From contig CANFME010000006.1 of the NCBI GenBank assembly GCA_947448305.1, positions 1 through 46,256 on the forward strand: a stretch of 46,256 nt of DNA. Reading direction: 5' to 3'. A program made the translations under genes and the position numbers. The first letter of the stretch is position 1, and each line of letters opens with the position of its first letter. Shown piece after piece: positions 24,932-34,754 of the stretch. The stretch comes from Burkholderiaceae bacterium (GTDB lineage: Bacteria > Pseudomonadota > Gammaproteobacteria > Burkholderiales > Burkholderiaceae). A model generated the notes under the pieces. That model saw only the letters and a program-made list of their open reading frames with translations. It was not told the DNA's origin and ran no database searches.

Positions 24932-26704
24932 ATGTCTACAAAATTAAAAGAAGTTGATGTGGTTATCGTTGGTATGGGCTGGACCGGCGGAATTCTTGCC
25001 AAGGAACTATCAGAAACCGGGCTTTCCGTTTTGGCTCTGGAGCGAGGCGATTTTAAAACGACGGCAGATGACTACTCATTGCCGAACATTCGAGATGAAT
25101 TACGTTACACGATTCGCCAAGAACTAATGCAAAACGCTTCTAGAGATACGCTTAGTGCTCGCAACAACCCGAGTCAAGAAGCACTCCCAATGAGAAGGTT
25201 GGGCTCATTTTTACCCGGTGAGGGCGTTGGAGGTTCAGCCATTCACTGGAGTGGTGGAACCTGGCGCTGGACGGATATGGATTTTAAAATTCGTTCGATG
25301 TATGAAGATCGTTACGGTAAAAAATTTATCCCCGAAGATATGACGATTCAGGATTGGGGAATTACCTATGCGGAACTGGAACCTTATTACGATAAGTTTG
25401 AAAAAGTAGCGGGGGTTTCTGGTAAAGCAGGCAATTTAAATGGCAAAACTCAAACAGGTGGTAATCCTTTTGAAGGAAGTCGGAAAAATGAATATCCGCT
25501 ACCTCCTTTAAAAACTATCTTATCTGCCAAGATTTTCGAAGAGGTTGCTTCTAATCAGGGATACCATCCTTTTCCAAGGCCATCAGCGAATGCTTCCCAA
25601 GCTTACACCAATCCAGATGGCGCAAACTTTGGTGCTTGTCAATATTGCGGTTACTGCCAACGATTCGGTTGCGAGTCCAATGCAAAAGGTGGGCCGCAAA
25701 TGACGGTGATTCCGATTGCGATGAAAAAACCAAATTTTGAATTACGACTCAACACTTGGGTTACTCAAATTAATAAAGACTCAAACGGTAAAAAAGTAAC
25801 AGGCGTTACTTACACCAATTTAAAAACGGGAGAAGAGTTTATCCAACCTGCAGCGCTCGTTTTAATGTGTGCCTTTGCCTTTAATAACGTTCACTTAATG
25901 CTACTTTCCAAAATTGGCACTCCCTATGATCCGGTCACAGGAAAAGGCTTAATTGGCAAAAACTATGCCTACGATACGGGTGTTGGCGCTGAAATGTTTT
26001 TTGAGGATAAACACTTTAACCCATTCATTAATGCTGGCGGAACCAATACCGTCATTGATGATTTCCACGCAAACTGGAATTTTGATCGATCAGGCCCAGG
26101 CTTTGTTGGTGGCTACATTGTCTCAGCAGGACATAATACGAACCTGCCGATTGGGTATCGTCCTGTTCCGCGAGGAACTCCAATGTGGGGAAGTAAGTGG
26201 AAAGAAGAAACAGCGAAGTGGTATCAAACGGCAATGGGGATTTCTACCCGATCAGGTGTATTACCTCATCGTCACAATTACTACGATCTGGATCCAACCT
26301 ATAAAAATGCCTTTGGTCAACCTCTGATGCGTTTAACTTTTGACTATCATGAGAACGAATTAAAGATGGATACCCACGGAGCTGGGATTATTAATCAAAT
26401 GGTCAAGGCACTCAACCCAACCAAGTTTTCGAATGCCGTCGCAACGAAACGTTCTTGGAATACAGTACCCTATCAAAGTACGCATAGTACGGGTGGAACA
26501 ATCATGGGCACCTCACCAGCCAATAGTGTGGTTAATAAATATCAGCAGAGTTGGGACTGCCCTAATTTATTTATCTTAGGTGCTAGCGTGTTTGTTCATA
26601 ACAGTGCTTATCAACCTACCGGCTTAGTGGGAGCTCTTGCTTATTGGACAGCGGATGCCATCAAAAATAAGTATCTAAAAAACCCTGATAAATTGATGAC
26701 TTAA
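24932..26704 (+). CDS. GMC-family flavoprotein dehydrogenase, large subunit
   Basis: This 590-residue GMC oxidoreductase resembles the flavoprotein subunit of gluconate/2-ketogluconate dehydrogenases. It has the FAD motif VIVGMGWTGGILAKEL at the N-terminus and GVGGSAIHWSGGTWRW near 100. The Cys-rich segment CQYCGYCQRFGC near residues 234-245 is a candidate Fe-S site, as proposed for fructose and glucose dehydrogenases. The C-terminal THSTGGTIMG and HNSAYQPTG supply the active-site His and Asn. It has no Tat signal of its own, which fits export with the subunit encoded upstream. The substrate is probably a sugar acid or polyol and cannot be fixed. Confidence 0.88.
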   Translation: MSTKLKEVDVVIVGMGWTGGILAKELSETGLSVLALERGDFKTTADDYSLPNIRDELRYTIRQELMQNASRDTLSARNNPSQEALPMRRLGSFLPGEGVGGSAIHWSGGTWRWTDMDFKIRSMYEDRYGKKFIPEDMTIQDWGITYAELEPYYDKFEKVAGVSGKAGNLNGKTQTGGNPFEGSRKNEYPLPPLKTILSAKIFEEVASNQGYHPFPRPSANASQAYTNPDGANFGACQYCGYCQRFGCESNAKGGPQMTVIPIAMKKPNFELRLNTWVTQINKDSNGKKVTGVTYTNLKTGEEFIQPAALVLMCAFAFNNVHLMLLSKIGTPYDPVTGKGLIGKNYAYDTGVGAEMFFEDKHFNPFINAGGTNTVIDDFHANWNFDRSGPGFVGGYIVSAGHNTNLPIGYRPVPRGTPMWGSKWKEETAKWYQTAMGISTRSGVLPHRHNYYDLDPTYKNAFGQPLMRLTFDYHENELKMDTHGAGIINQMVKALNPTKFSNAVATKRSWNTVPYQSTHSTGGTIMGTSPANSVVNKYQQSWDCPNLFILGASVFVHNSAYQPTGLVGALAYWTADAIKNKYLKNPDKLMT

Positions 26705-26731
26705 AAAAATCAAAAAAGACAGAATTAATTG

Positions 26732-27379
26732 CTAGTTCATTTCCTCTAAAGCCTCTTCTAAATGATCGTACTTTAGAAAGTTTTCGCGGTGTCGACGGTA
26801 AAAGAGAAGCCCCTCGGTAATACTTGCAACACTGGCTCCCTGCTCCATGAAGTGATCCCAAAGATTCCAATCTTCTTGTGGGTGGATGCCATCTTCAAAG
26901 CGTTTCTTATATCCAATTTTTTGACCTAAAGCAGTTTTGTACATCATCGAACCATGATGTTGGTCTTTACGATCCCAATAATAATCGCCGTGATGTGGTT
27001 TCGTCTCTCCTGGTACCCTGATCAGAATTTCTTCTTTTAACTCACCGGTAACTAAAATGTCGTAGGTCACAACATCTGTTGTTGCATTAGAGAGTAAATC
27101 AATAGCATCTGATCTTAGCCAATTATCAGCACCAATAAAGAGTACGTACTCTGTTTCAACGCGCATGAGCATGTCATGAAAATTATCAACTGTTCCCAAG
27201 TTTTTTGGACGAAGTACAAACTCAACACTTGGATATAAATCAGGCAAATGCCTACAATCCATAGCACCATCGTCTACGAACAATATTCTTTCAGGTTTTT
27301 TAGTTTGAGATAACAAAGACTCAATGCAATGGGCAGCCAAATGGCCGTATTTATAGGAAGCAATCACAACAGTTATCAT
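26732..27379 (-). CDS. Glycosyltransferase family 2 protein
   Basis: This short (215-residue) GT-A fold protein starts TVVIASYKYGHLAAHCIESLLSQTKKPERILFVDDGAMD, the usual GT2 N-terminus with a nucleotide-binding Asp pair. ADNWLR near residue 85 stands where the metal-binding DxD-like motif is expected, and an HPQEDWNLWDH segment contains the ED of the catalytic region. There are no transmembrane helices. It is isolated, converging on the GMC gene and with no other sugar genes around. It could modify a cell-surface glycan; the target is unknown. Confidence 0.78.
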   Translation of the reverse strand: MITVVIASYKYGHLAAHCIESLLSQTKKPERILFVDDGAMDCRHLPDLYPSVEFVLRPKNLGTVDNFHDMLMRVETEYVLFIGADNWLRSDAIDLLSNATTDVVTYDILVTGELKEEILIRVPGETKPHHGDYYWDRKDQHHGSMMYKTALGQKIGYKKRFEDGIHPQEDWNLWDHFMEQGASVASITEGLLFYRRHRENFLKYDHLEEALEEMN

Positions 27380-27544
27380 ATTTAAGAACTTTAGAAAAAA
27401 TGAAAGAATTTTGTAAATTCACCGAACAGCCTCATAATACGGGGCTCTTGTTACAAATTTACGCGTTGAAGAAAAAATAATACTTGAGGTAAATTAATCA
27501 CACTTCAAGTAATTAATCTCAACTTTCATTACAAATCTGGGTTA

Positions 27545-27565
27545 ACTTAGCTTTATAAACTAAGT
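27545..27565 (-). terminator. Weak hairpin after the MFS gene
   Basis: ACTTAG and CTAAGT (27545-27550 and 27560-27565) form a 6-bp stem directly behind the MFS stop codon. There is no good T-run, so termination would be weak. The remaining space up to the glycosyltransferase start holds further short inverted repeats (e.g. AGCCTC...GGGGCT at about 27429-27447) but no gene. Confidence 0.3.
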
Positions 27566-27566
27566 A

Positions 27567-28850
27567 TTAAACTGGAGTTCTTATACCTTTGATTTTAGGT
27601 ACCCAAAAGATTGATATAGCGGCTAATAAACAAAATACACCAGCGCCTATTAATGCTGGATTATACGTTAAAAGAGTCACTCGTACTAAACCGGCTCCAT
27701 AAGCAGCAACGGCTGAACCAAGTTGATGGGCGGCAAAAATCCAACCAAATACCATCCCAACACGCTCTTTACCAAAAGCAGCCCCTGCTAATTTAACAGT
27801 TGGTGGTACTGTTGCGATCCAATCCAAACCGTAAAACATCGCAAAGATGGATAAGCCATAAATTGAGAATGTAGAAAATGGGAGCCAAAATAATGAAAGG
27901 CCGCGTAAGCCATAGTACCAAAAGAGGAGTTTTCGATTGTCATAACGATCAGACAACCATCCAGAAGTAACTGTACCAACCACATCAAAGATACCCATCA
28001 TTGCAAGTACTGAAGCAGCAGGTAAAGCGTCCATGCCGTTATCACCACACAAAGTGATGAAATGCGTTTGTACTAAGCCACTAGTACTCAATCCACAGAT
28101 AAAAAAAGTTCCCGCCAAAATCCAGAATGTTTGTGTTTTAGCGGCGTCACGTAAAGCAATGAACGGCGTTTTAAAATTTAAAGCGATACTTGGAGTAACT
28201 GTCTGGGTAATTGGAGATTCGTCCCCGTAAGACGCAAGACCTAGCTCAGAAGGACGATTACTCATGAAAAGAATCACTAAAATCCCCATCAACGTACATC
28301 CAACAACAATAGGTAGGACAGAGACACGCCATCCTATGTTTTCAATTAACCAAGTGGCAATCGGTAAAAACAGAAGTTGTCCCGTTGCCGTACTCGCTGA
28401 AAAGATCCCTAAAACGAGACCTCTTTTCTTGGTAAACCACCGACTTGATACAACGGCTCCTAAAACAAGTGCAGTCATTCCTGTACCGACGCCTAAGACT
28501 ACCCCCCACAACACAAACAAATGCCAAAGCGCTGTTACCTTGGTTGCTAATCCTAAGCCCAAGCCAACCATAAATAAACCACCACACATGACTTTTTTCA
28601 AACCATAACGTTCCATCAGTAAGGCCGCAAAAGGTCCCATCAAACCAAATAGAAAAAAACGTAGTGCTACCGCTGAAGAAACTTCATCGACACTCCAACC
28701 GAACTCAAGATTGAACGACTTCATCATCGCGCCCGGTAGACCTAGGGCAGCAGACATAATTAACATCGTAAAAAAGGTTAGGGTAGCAACGACAAATCCA
28801 TAATGAATGCCCCTGCGATTTAACCAATTTGAGAATGATTTTGCAAACAT
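27567..28850 (-). CDS. Major facilitator superfamily transporter (OFA/monocarboxylate-like)
   Basis: This 427-residue polytopic protein has about 12 membrane helices. The loop 2-3 signature LMERYGLKKVMCGG and the loop 8-9 equivalent WLSDRYDNRKLLFW are MFS landmarks. GWSVDEVSSAVALRFFLFGLMGP in the N-terminal part is typical of the oxalate/formate antiporter and monocarboxylate group. It probably carries an organic acid. It is divergent from the hydrolase/Bug pair, which may use the same compound; that link is only positional. Confidence 0.88.
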   Translation of the reverse strand: MFAKSFSNWLNRRGIHYGFVVATLTFFTMLIMSAALGLPGAMMKSFNLEFGWSVDEVSSAVALRFFLFGLMGPFAALLMERYGLKKVMCGGLFMVGLGLGLATKVTALWHLFVLWGVVLGVGTGMTALVLGAVVSSRWFTKKRGLVLGIFSASTATGQLLFLPIATWLIENIGWRVSVLPIVVGCTLMGILVILFMSNRPSELGLASYGDESPITQTVTPSIALNFKTPFIALRDAAKTQTFWILAGTFFICGLSTSGLVQTHFITLCGDNGMDALPAASVLAMMGIFDVVGTVTSGWLSDRYDNRKLLFWYYGLRGLSLFWLPFSTFSIYGLSIFAMFYGLDWIATVPPTVKLAGAAFGKERVGMVFGWIFAAHQLGSAVAAYGAGLVRVTLLTYNPALIGAGVFCLLAAISIFWVPKIKGIRTPV

Positions 28851-29070
28851 GAAAAGAGCTTTTTGAATGAGTTAATTGGGGTTGATCAAGAGTCCCAATG
28901 ATTGGATTTACGGACTACTAGCCGCCCAAACTTCTTAATCTTGTAAGATTTTAGCTGATTAAGGGAAAACTTTCATTTCAACCTAATTGAACTTGGTTGG
29001 TACAAACTGCAAAAGCTATAATCAAAACAAAATAATTAATCTCAAAGTATCAGATTACAGAAGACACAAA

Positions 29071-29928
29071 ATGACAGCTCATCCAAATATATTAGTCACA
29101 AACGCTCACGAGCAAACTTTTCAAGCAAATGAGTTCTTTTTAGATGCGGCTCAAAATGCTAGATTATTTTATGTGATTGATGACCATACTGATCCTTGGA
29201 TAAATTCAGAGAGTGTTATTTTTATTCATGGCTTTACAGAAAGTACTCCGGCATGGCGCAGTTGGATCCCGTATTTTTCTAGAAACTACCAGGCGATACG
29301 ATTTGACCAAAGAGGATTTGGTCACTCTGGATCTGTTGACGCAGATTTCGAATACACAACAGATCTTTTAGTAAATGATTTAAAAAAACTCATTGAAACC
29401 ATTTCGCCGAATAAACCTGTTCATTTAGTTGGCGGTAAAAGTGGCAATATTTGTGCGATTGCAACCGCTTTAGCTTATCCAGAGTTAGTAAAAAGTATCA
29501 CCATGGTGACTCCTGCTATCAAAGCTCCCGAATCGGCTGGATGGCTAGATCATATTGACCAGCATGGTGTTGAGAGCTGGGCACGGTGGACCATGGGAGA
29601 GAGACTGGGTAGCAAAATGCCAAAAGAAGGGGTTGAATGGTGGATTCGTTTAATGGGTCGAACCGCAACTAGTACGACCCATGCTTATTTAAAATGGGTA
29701 TCCAATGTAAATTTAGAGCCTGAGTTACAAGGTATTCAGCAACCCGTATTAATTGTTGGCAATGAATCCAAACGGCGGGGTCGGGCTCAGTTTGCTAGTT
29801 ATGAAAATGCAATCCCCCACGCTCGATTAGAAATGATTGACGTAGATGGATACCATACAGGGGCTGTAGCGCCTGATGAGTGCAGCGTTGTGGTTCGACA
29901 ATTTCTTGATCAGTTTTCGAAGGATTAA
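29071..29928 (+). CDS. Alpha/beta hydrolase
   Basis: This is a 285-residue alpha/beta hydrolase. The oxyanion region is FIHGFTESTPAWRSW, and FDQRGFGHSG follows. The nucleophile-elbow position reads VGGKSGNIC, where GxSxG is expected: Gly-Gly-Lys-Ser-Gly, so Ser is present but shifted in context. The C-terminus has the IDVDGYHTGAVAPDE region with a candidate His. I start at ATG 29071; the frame stays open to a TTG at 28987, but the added 28 residues are not conserved-looking. It lies 3 nt before a Bug gene, so it probably acts on, or releases, the ligand of that binding protein. Confidence 0.8.
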   Translation: MTAHPNILVTNAHEQTFQANEFFLDAAQNARLFYVIDDHTDPWINSESVIFIHGFTESTPAWRSWIPYFSRNYQAIRFDQRGFGHSGSVDADFEYTTDLLVNDLKKLIETISPNKPVHLVGGKSGNICAIATALAYPELVKSITMVTPAIKAPESAGWLDHIDQHGVESWARWTMGERLGSKMPKEGVEWWIRLMGRTATSTTHAYLKWVSNVNLEPELQGIQQPVLIVGNESKRRGRAQFASYENAIPHARLEMIDVDGYHTGAVAPDECSVVVRQFLDQFSKD

Positions 29929-29931
29929 TTC

Positions 29932-30912
29932 ATGGCGATCAAACATGTAATTAGCTTTTTCTTTTCAGTGATTCTATTGATCACAAATTTGGCCTTTGCT
30001 CAACCATCAAAGGGTGAGTTCCCAGATCATTCGATTCGGCTTGTCGTACCGTCTGGTGCAGGTGGAGTTACGGATAGTCTAGCAAGGTTATTAGCTTTAG
30101 AACTAAGTCAAAATCTTGGTCAACAAGTGTTTGTGGATAATCGTCCAGGCGCAAGTGGGATTACGGGCTCTCAATTTGTAGCGACCTCTCCTGCCGATGG
30201 TTATACCTTATTGATGGTGTTCCCCTCGCATGTAACCAATCCATCACTATTCTCTAAATTACCCTACGACACTTTAAAGTCCTTTGCACCGATCTCACTA
30301 GTAAGTAATGTATCGATGGTTTTTGTCGTGCCTAAAGACTCACCTGCTAATTCGATGAATGAATTTATTACTTATGCAAAAGCCAATTCTAAGAAATTAA
30401 ACTTTTCAACGGTGGGTTCAGGTAGTCTTGGTCATCTTGGTGCGGAAGTTTTTAATTCTATGATTGGCGCCAATATTACTCATGTGCCTTACAAAGGAAG
30501 CCCACAGGCAATGACCGCCCTAATTAGTGGCGAGACCGACATGTATTTAGTGGCCTCAGCTAGTAGTGCAGTGCCCTTCATTAAATCTAAGCAAATTAAA
30601 ATTTTAGGTGTCAGTACAAAAGATCGTCTACCAATTTTTCCTGATACGCCGTCGATGACTGAAAGCTTAAAAGGCTTTGACGTACAAGGTTGGAATGGAA
30701 TTTTAGCTCCGGCGGGGACTCCACTAAAAATAATTGAAAAGCTGAATAAAGCAATTATTAAGTCAGTGGCCTCTGAAGAATTTACAAAAAAACTACGTCA
30801 AGAGGGAGCTGTAGGCTTTACATCGAGCCCAGCTGAATTTCAATCACTCATTGAAAAAGATATTATCAAATGGGGCAAAGTAATTAAAGATGCCAATATC
30901 CACTTAGACTAA
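29932..30912 (+). CDS. Bug-family (TctC) periplasmic substrate-binding protein
   Basis: This 326-residue protein has a signal peptide (about residues 1-23, ending NLAFA-QPS) and the family landmarks FPDHSIRLVVPSGAGGVTDSLAR, NRPGASGITGSQFVA and PADGYTLLM. It forms a two-gene unit with the hydrolase 3 nt upstream. No TctA or TctB is present. It ends convergently with the DUF2452 gene, the two stops overlapping by 4 nt. Confidence 0.9.
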   Translation: MAIKHVISFFFSVILLITNLAFAQPSKGEFPDHSIRLVVPSGAGGVTDSLARLLALELSQNLGQQVFVDNRPGASGITGSQFVATSPADGYTLLMVFPSHVTNPSLFSKLPYDTLKSFAPISLVSNVSMVFVVPKDSPANSMNEFITYAKANSKKLNFSTVGSGSLGHLGAEVFNSMIGANITHVPYKGSPQAMTALISGETDMYLVASASSAVPFIKSKQIKILGVSTKDRLPIFPDTPSMTESLKGFDVQGWNGILAPAGTPLKIIEKLNKAIIKSVASEEFTKKLRQEGAVGFTSSPAEFQSLIEKDIIKWGKVIKDANIHLD

Positions 30913-31343
30913 ATTGGGTTATTTTCACCATCGATGACAGCCCAAGTACTGTCGCCTAGCTTTTTCACTGCCATCAAGTAAGTCCAGTTTTGAGGTACAC
31001 CACAACTCCAGTCATTGGGTCCGTTGTGAATCAGAATATTCACACTATTCTTACTATCGGCGTATAAGTGATATATTTTTCCATGAATAGGATTAAAACT
31101 AAATTTAGCACTATGCACCATCTCTGTGGCATCAAGCCGAGCTTGTAAGGCTTTAGCCTGCTTCATTAATACTTCAGCTTGCTCCATAATGCGGTCATAC
31201 TCTTGCTTAGCATTTTGACGAGCAACATTGACTGCTTTATCTTTTTCTTCAAGCACCTTAATCGGGGCGAAAACAGGCGCACCAACTTCCATCGGATATT
31301 CAATTCCAGCATGTCTTTGTGGATCTTTGTCCTCAATTTTCAT
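30909..31343 (-). CDS. Conserved protein of the DUF2452 type
   Basis: This 144-residue soluble protein begins with YPMEVGAPVFAPI, then has a charged helix likely to form a coiled coil (about residues 33-72, rich in Glu, Lys and Ala). The conserved C-terminal part contains IHGKIYHLYADSKNSVNILI and WTYLMAVKKLGDSTW. This pattern resembles DUF2452 proteins, whose function is unknown. It is expressed alone on the minus strand and diverges from the DUF2237 gene. Confidence 0.7.
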   Translation of the reverse strand: MKIEDKDPQRHAGIEYPMEVGAPVFAPIKVLEEKDKAVNVARQNAKQEYDRIMEQAEVLMKQAKALQARLDATEMVHSAKFSFNPIHGKIYHLYADSKNSVNILIHNGPNDWSCGVPQNWTYLMAVKKLGDSTWAVIDGENNPI

Positions 31344-31518
31344 TTTTTATCCAATTTACGGTAATTTTTTACAAGTAATGGCAAAGTTTGCCACAATTTC
31401 ACGGTCTTCGCAGAAAGCAATATTTTTCAGTCGTTGGTACATATATTTAAACTTTCTGGCAGAGTTCTCCGTTTTTCAATAAACTAAGCTGACTACCTGC
31501 TACTTTAAATAGAAAAAA

Positions 31519-31896
31519 ATGAACCCCAATATCACCCTAAATGTTCTCAAGCAACCTATTGTTCCGTGCTCTTTTGATCCACTTACGGGTTATTTTAGAG
31601 ATGGATGTTGTAAGACTGATGAAAGTGATTTTGGCAGCCACCTAGTATGTGCAGTTGTAACAGATGAATTTTTAAAATTTAGTGTCCAACGTGGAAATGA
31701 CTTAACCACTCCAAGACCAGAATATCGATTTCCGGGATTACTTGTTGGAGATCAATGGTGTTTGTGTATTAATCGTTGGTTAGAAGCTTTAGAGGCAGGC
31801 TGTGCACCCAAAATCAAACTAGAAAGCACGAATGTTAAGGCGCTTGAAATAGTCTCTTTAGAATTGCTTAAAGAATACTCCGTCGACTTAGTTTAA
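31519..31896 (+). CDS. Conserved DUF2237 protein
   Basis: This 125-residue protein matches the DUF2237 layout: NVLKQPIVPCSFDPLTGYFRDGCC, then GSHLVCAVVTDEFLKFS, GNDLTTPRPEYRFPGLLVGDQWCLC and a C-terminal helix. Several cysteines (CC, CLC) are conserved in the family, which is of unknown function and widespread in bacteria and algae. A short inverted repeat, TTTAATC AAAC GATTAAA (31892-31909), spans its stop codon and could act as a weak terminator towards the convergent AtzH-like gene. Confidence 0.82.
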   Translation: MNPNITLNVLKQPIVPCSFDPLTGYFRDGCCKTDESDFGSHLVCAVVTDEFLKFSVQRGNDLTTPRPEYRFPGLLVGDQWCLCINRWLEALEAGCAPKIKLESTNVKALEIVSLELLKEYSVDLV

Positions 31897-31915
31897 TCAA
31901 ACGATTAAATATCTG

Positions 31916-32308
31916 TCAAGGAAATGGAATCATACTCACGTGAGCGGAAACAATTCTCCATACTCCCCCCATCTTTATCCAAGTTTGAGTTTGAAAACCG
32001 CGAAGAGTTGTATCACTTCTAACAAATTCAACCTGACAAATAGCCGTAGATTCATCAACGGTAATCACTCGCAGATTTTCTAATATTCTTGTAAAGTCTG
32101 GCGCAGGTGTTGCTTGTCGATAAGCAATTAATTCATTAATCCCAAATTGTCGATCAGCAATTCCGTACCTCGTAACCCGCTCATCTTGCCAAAAATATTG
32201 ATTTAACTTTTCAACATCATTGGTCATCAAGGCCTGTTCGTATTCATGAAATATCTTTGTAATTTCTGCCACGACTTCTGGAAGATTCACTTGCTGTTCA
32301 TCAATCAT
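31916..32308 (-). CDS. atzH: AtzH-like SnoaL-fold protein (DUF3225 type)
   Basis: This 130-residue NTF2/SnoaL-like protein starts from ATG 32308, which overlaps the atzF stop as ATGA; an upstream ATG (32329) is open but lacks a ribosome site. The motifs NLPEVVAEITKIFHEYEQALMTNDVEKLNQYFW and VTRYG match AtzH proteins. In the cyanuric-acid pathway AtzH is reported as a deamidase of 1,3-dicarboxyurea, giving allophanate. Last gene of the biuH-paralogue-atzF-atzH operon, which supports the call. Confidence 0.8.
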   Translation of the reverse strand: MIDEQQVNLPEVVAEITKIFHEYEQALMTNDVEKLNQYFWQDERVTRYGIADRQFGINELIAYRQATPAPDFTRILENLRVITVDESTAICQVEFVRSDTTLRGFQTQTWIKMGGVWRIVSAHVSMIPFP

Positions 32309-34092
32309 TTTTTTAAATATCCTCTCCATCCGCCAAATTCACTGATATCTTTAGCTCCTTGAGTACCAATCGGTTCACAAATAAATCCTTTGACGAATCT
32401 ACCACTCTGCAGTTTTACCGACCCCAAACCCAAAGGCTCAGGAATCTGTTTTAAAAACGCCCCCACTTGATCTAGAGGCATTTGATAGATCTCTACTTCA
32501 ATTTCAGCCCCATCTTCTTCAACTCTCACTAATCCAGGCTTAGGTGGGGTGGTATTAGCTAATGCAAATAATCGGTATTCTTTGGCAGTAACGGTTGTTT
32601 CAAGCAATTTACATTGACTATTTTGAATTTGGTAATGTAGTGGCATTCCTTTTAAATGGGCTCCAACTACAGCAATTTCAATAGAGGGCTTACATGCCAA
32701 AGAAGAATTTTTTACTTGATCTAGAAACCCTTTGCTTCTTAAATTCTTTCCTAAAAAAAGACTGTTACCTTTTTCTAGAAAACTGGCCAACTTCACTAAA
32801 GCATGATCATAACCATTTGGAGCAATCAGAGTAATGCCAAAAGGCAAACCGCTATCACTAATTGATGCCGGAATAGCTATGGCACACAAACCTAATAGAT
32901 TAACAAAATTGGTATAGGCACCTAGTTCAGAGTTTCTCAGAATCGGCTCTTTAGCCACTGCATCAATGGTTGGACAGGTTGGCGTTGTGGGTACTACCAA
33001 CACATCAATTTCACGCCAAATTTCTTGCGTTTTTTTCTTTAAATCTTCCAACTCATATTGTTTTTTAAAGGTTGTAATAGCGTCGAATTGAAGTGCCTTT
33101 TCGATCACTTTTTTAACTGTTGGATCGATTGCATGAGGTTTTGACTTATACAAATCTTCAATCGTAATAAAGCGTTCAGCGACCCAAGGACCTTCATAAA
33201 GTAATTGTGCGACTTGCTCAAAAAGCCCCATATTAATTGTTGTCACCTCAAATTGTTTATTGATGTTGGCAACCGTATTTTCGAAAGCTTTTTGATACCC
33301 TAATTCCTTATCAAGAACAGAATTTGCTGGGATACCTAACTTAGGAAGACCTTCGCCATTTCTAAACCAAGCATTTTGATTTACAAACAAAGGAGGAATA
33401 TTTTGATCCACCGTTTCTTCAATAATAGATAACACCTTTTCGGCATCAGCAACGGTTAATGAAAAAATAGAAACCACATCAAGTGTTTTACAAGCGGGCA
33501 AGACACCCTGCATAGGTACTTTACCGGGAGTTGCTTTTAACCCAACAATATTATTTAGTCCCGCAGGGATTCTGCCAGAACCTGCCGTATCAGTTCCTAA
33601 TGAAAAAGGGATTATTCCTCTGGCAACCATGGAGGCTGAGCCCGAACTTGAACCACCACTAATGTATCTAGCATCAAAAGTATTTGGCACCACTCCAAAT
33701 GGAGATCTTGTGCCAACTAAACCCGTTGCAAATTGATCCAAATTGGTTTTGCCAACTAATATCGCTCCGGCATTCATGAGTCGATCGACAACCTGAGCAT
33801 TATCTTTGGCGATATAAACAAACTCAGGACAAGCAGCTGTTGTTGCAAGGCCTGCCACGTCAATATTGTCTTTAACAACAAATGGGATTCCATACAACGG
33901 TAAGGATTTATTTTCAGCTTTTTCAAGTTGCAATAATTGTTTCTCGATATACCAATCCGGACAAATCAAAATCAATGCTGGATCATGAGGATCTAAACTA
34001 GATATTAGTTTTGAGATTAAATCCCTTGGCGTCTGGACACCTTCTTGATAAAGTTCAAGCCACTCAATTATCGTAAATGGTTTTTCAGTCAA
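32305..34092 (-). CDS. atzF: Allophanate hydrolase
   Basis: This 595-residue amidase-signature enzyme hydrolyses allophanate to ammonia and CO2. The Ser-cisSer-Lys triad is visible as Lys74 (VVKDN), Ser148 (GGSSSGS) and Ser172 (TDTAGSGR); the intervals of 74 and 24 residues equal those I recall for AtzF of Pseudomonas sp. ADP. The C-terminal domain (about 440-595) is the extra AtzF domain absent from ordinary amidases. It overlaps the upstream isochorismatase gene by 4 nt (ATGA) and the AtzH-like gene by 4 nt. There is no urea carboxylase gene in the window, so allophanate probably comes from biuret here. Confidence 0.93.
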   Translation of the reverse strand: MTEKPFTIIEWLELYQEGVQTPRDLISKLISSLDPHDPALILICPDWYIEKQLLQLEKAENKSLPLYGIPFVVKDNIDVAGLATTAACPEFVYIAKDNAQVVDRLMNAGAILVGKTNLDQFATGLVGTRSPFGVVPNTFDARYISGGSSSGSASMVARGIIPFSLGTDTAGSGRIPAGLNNIVGLKATPGKVPMQGVLPACKTLDVVSIFSLTVADAEKVLSIIEETVDQNIPPLFVNQNAWFRNGEGLPKLGIPANSVLDKELGYQKAFENTVANINKQFEVTTINMGLFEQVAQLLYEGPWVAERFITIEDLYKSKPHAIDPTVKKVIEKALQFDAITTFKKQYELEDLKKKTQEIWREIDVLVVPTTPTCPTIDAVAKEPILRNSELGAYTNFVNLLGLCAIAIPASISDSGLPFGITLIAPNGYDHALVKLASFLEKGNSLFLGKNLRSKGFLDQVKNSSLACKPSIEIAVVGAHLKGMPLHYQIQNSQCKLLETTVTAKEYRLFALANTTPPKPGLVRVEEDGAEIEVEIYQMPLDQVGAFLKQIPEPLGLGSVKLQSGRFVKGFICEPIGTQGAKDISEFGGWRGYLKK

Positions 34093-34754
34093 TTTATAAG
34101 CCCCTGTAATAAGTTAGATAAAGGCGTCGACCAACCGACAATTCCACCCTGCGCAACGATCATATCAATGGTAGATTTTTTAAATTCTGGGAAATAACTG
34201 GCCGTTGCATCTTCAATCAACAGACAATCAAAACCACGATCATTCGCTTCACGCATTGTTGTTTGTACACAAACTTCCGTCGTTACCCCAACAATAATTA
34301 ATTGAGTAATACCTTTTTCATTCAAAATTTTTCCTAGATCCGTATTGTAAAAGGCGCCCTTACCAGGCTTATCAATAACAACTTCATCCTTCAGAGGTAG
34401 AAGTGGTTCAATAATTTCAGAGCCATACTCTCCAGCAATTAATAAACGGCCCATGGGTCCTGGATCACCAATTTTTGTGGATAAATTTCCTCTGCGAATT
34501 TTAGCTGGTGGACAATTACTCAGATCAGGAAGATGAACTTCGCGGGTATGAATTACAAGACCAGATAACTCTCTCCAGAGAGATAGTAACTTTTCTACAG
34601 TTGGAACGATTTCTTGTAAGATTGAAACATCATTGCCTAATGCTTCACCGAAGCCACCTGATTCGATAAAATCTCGTTGCATATCAATCACAACTAAAGC
34701 ACAAGATGCGAGTTCTAATTGAAAATCATAGGGTCTTGCTAGAATTTTTTTCAT
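34089..34754 (-). CDS. Cysteine hydrolase, BiuH paralogue (possible triuret or second biuret hydrolase)
   Basis: This 221-residue isochorismatase-fold hydrolase has an intact triad: Asp24 (VVIDMQRDF), Lys129 (IDKPGKGAF) and Cys162 ([10 protein letters not shown]), plus Gln202 at the position of the BiuH substrate Gln. It shares the GDPGP segment with its neighbour BiuH but is clearly diverged. Triuret hydrolase TrtA is a known BiuH relative encoded near biuH and atzF, so TrtA activity is a sensible hypothesis. Another amide is equally possible. It overlaps both neighbours by 4 nt (ATGA), so it belongs to the same operon. Confidence 0.82.
   Translation of the reverse strand: MKKILARPYDFQLELASCALVVIDMQRDFIESGGFGEALGNDVSILQEIVPTVEKLLSLWRELSGLVIHTREVHLPDLSNCPPAKIRRGNLSTKIGDPGPMGRLLIAGEYGSEIIEPLLPLKDEVVIDKPGKGAFYNTDLGKILNEKGITQLIIVGVTTEVCVQTTMREANDRGFDCLLIEDATASYFPEFKKSTIDMIVAQGGIVGWSTPLSNLLQGLIN

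Noticed and set aside
28264-28608. 114-codon plus-strand frame over the MFS gene
   Set aside because: It is antisense to transporter helices, Pro/Thr-rich as expected for the complement of membrane codons.
28987-29070. TTG start for the alpha/beta hydrolase at 28987
   Set aside because: The added 28 residues do not resemble the family; the ATG at 29071 gives a normal length.
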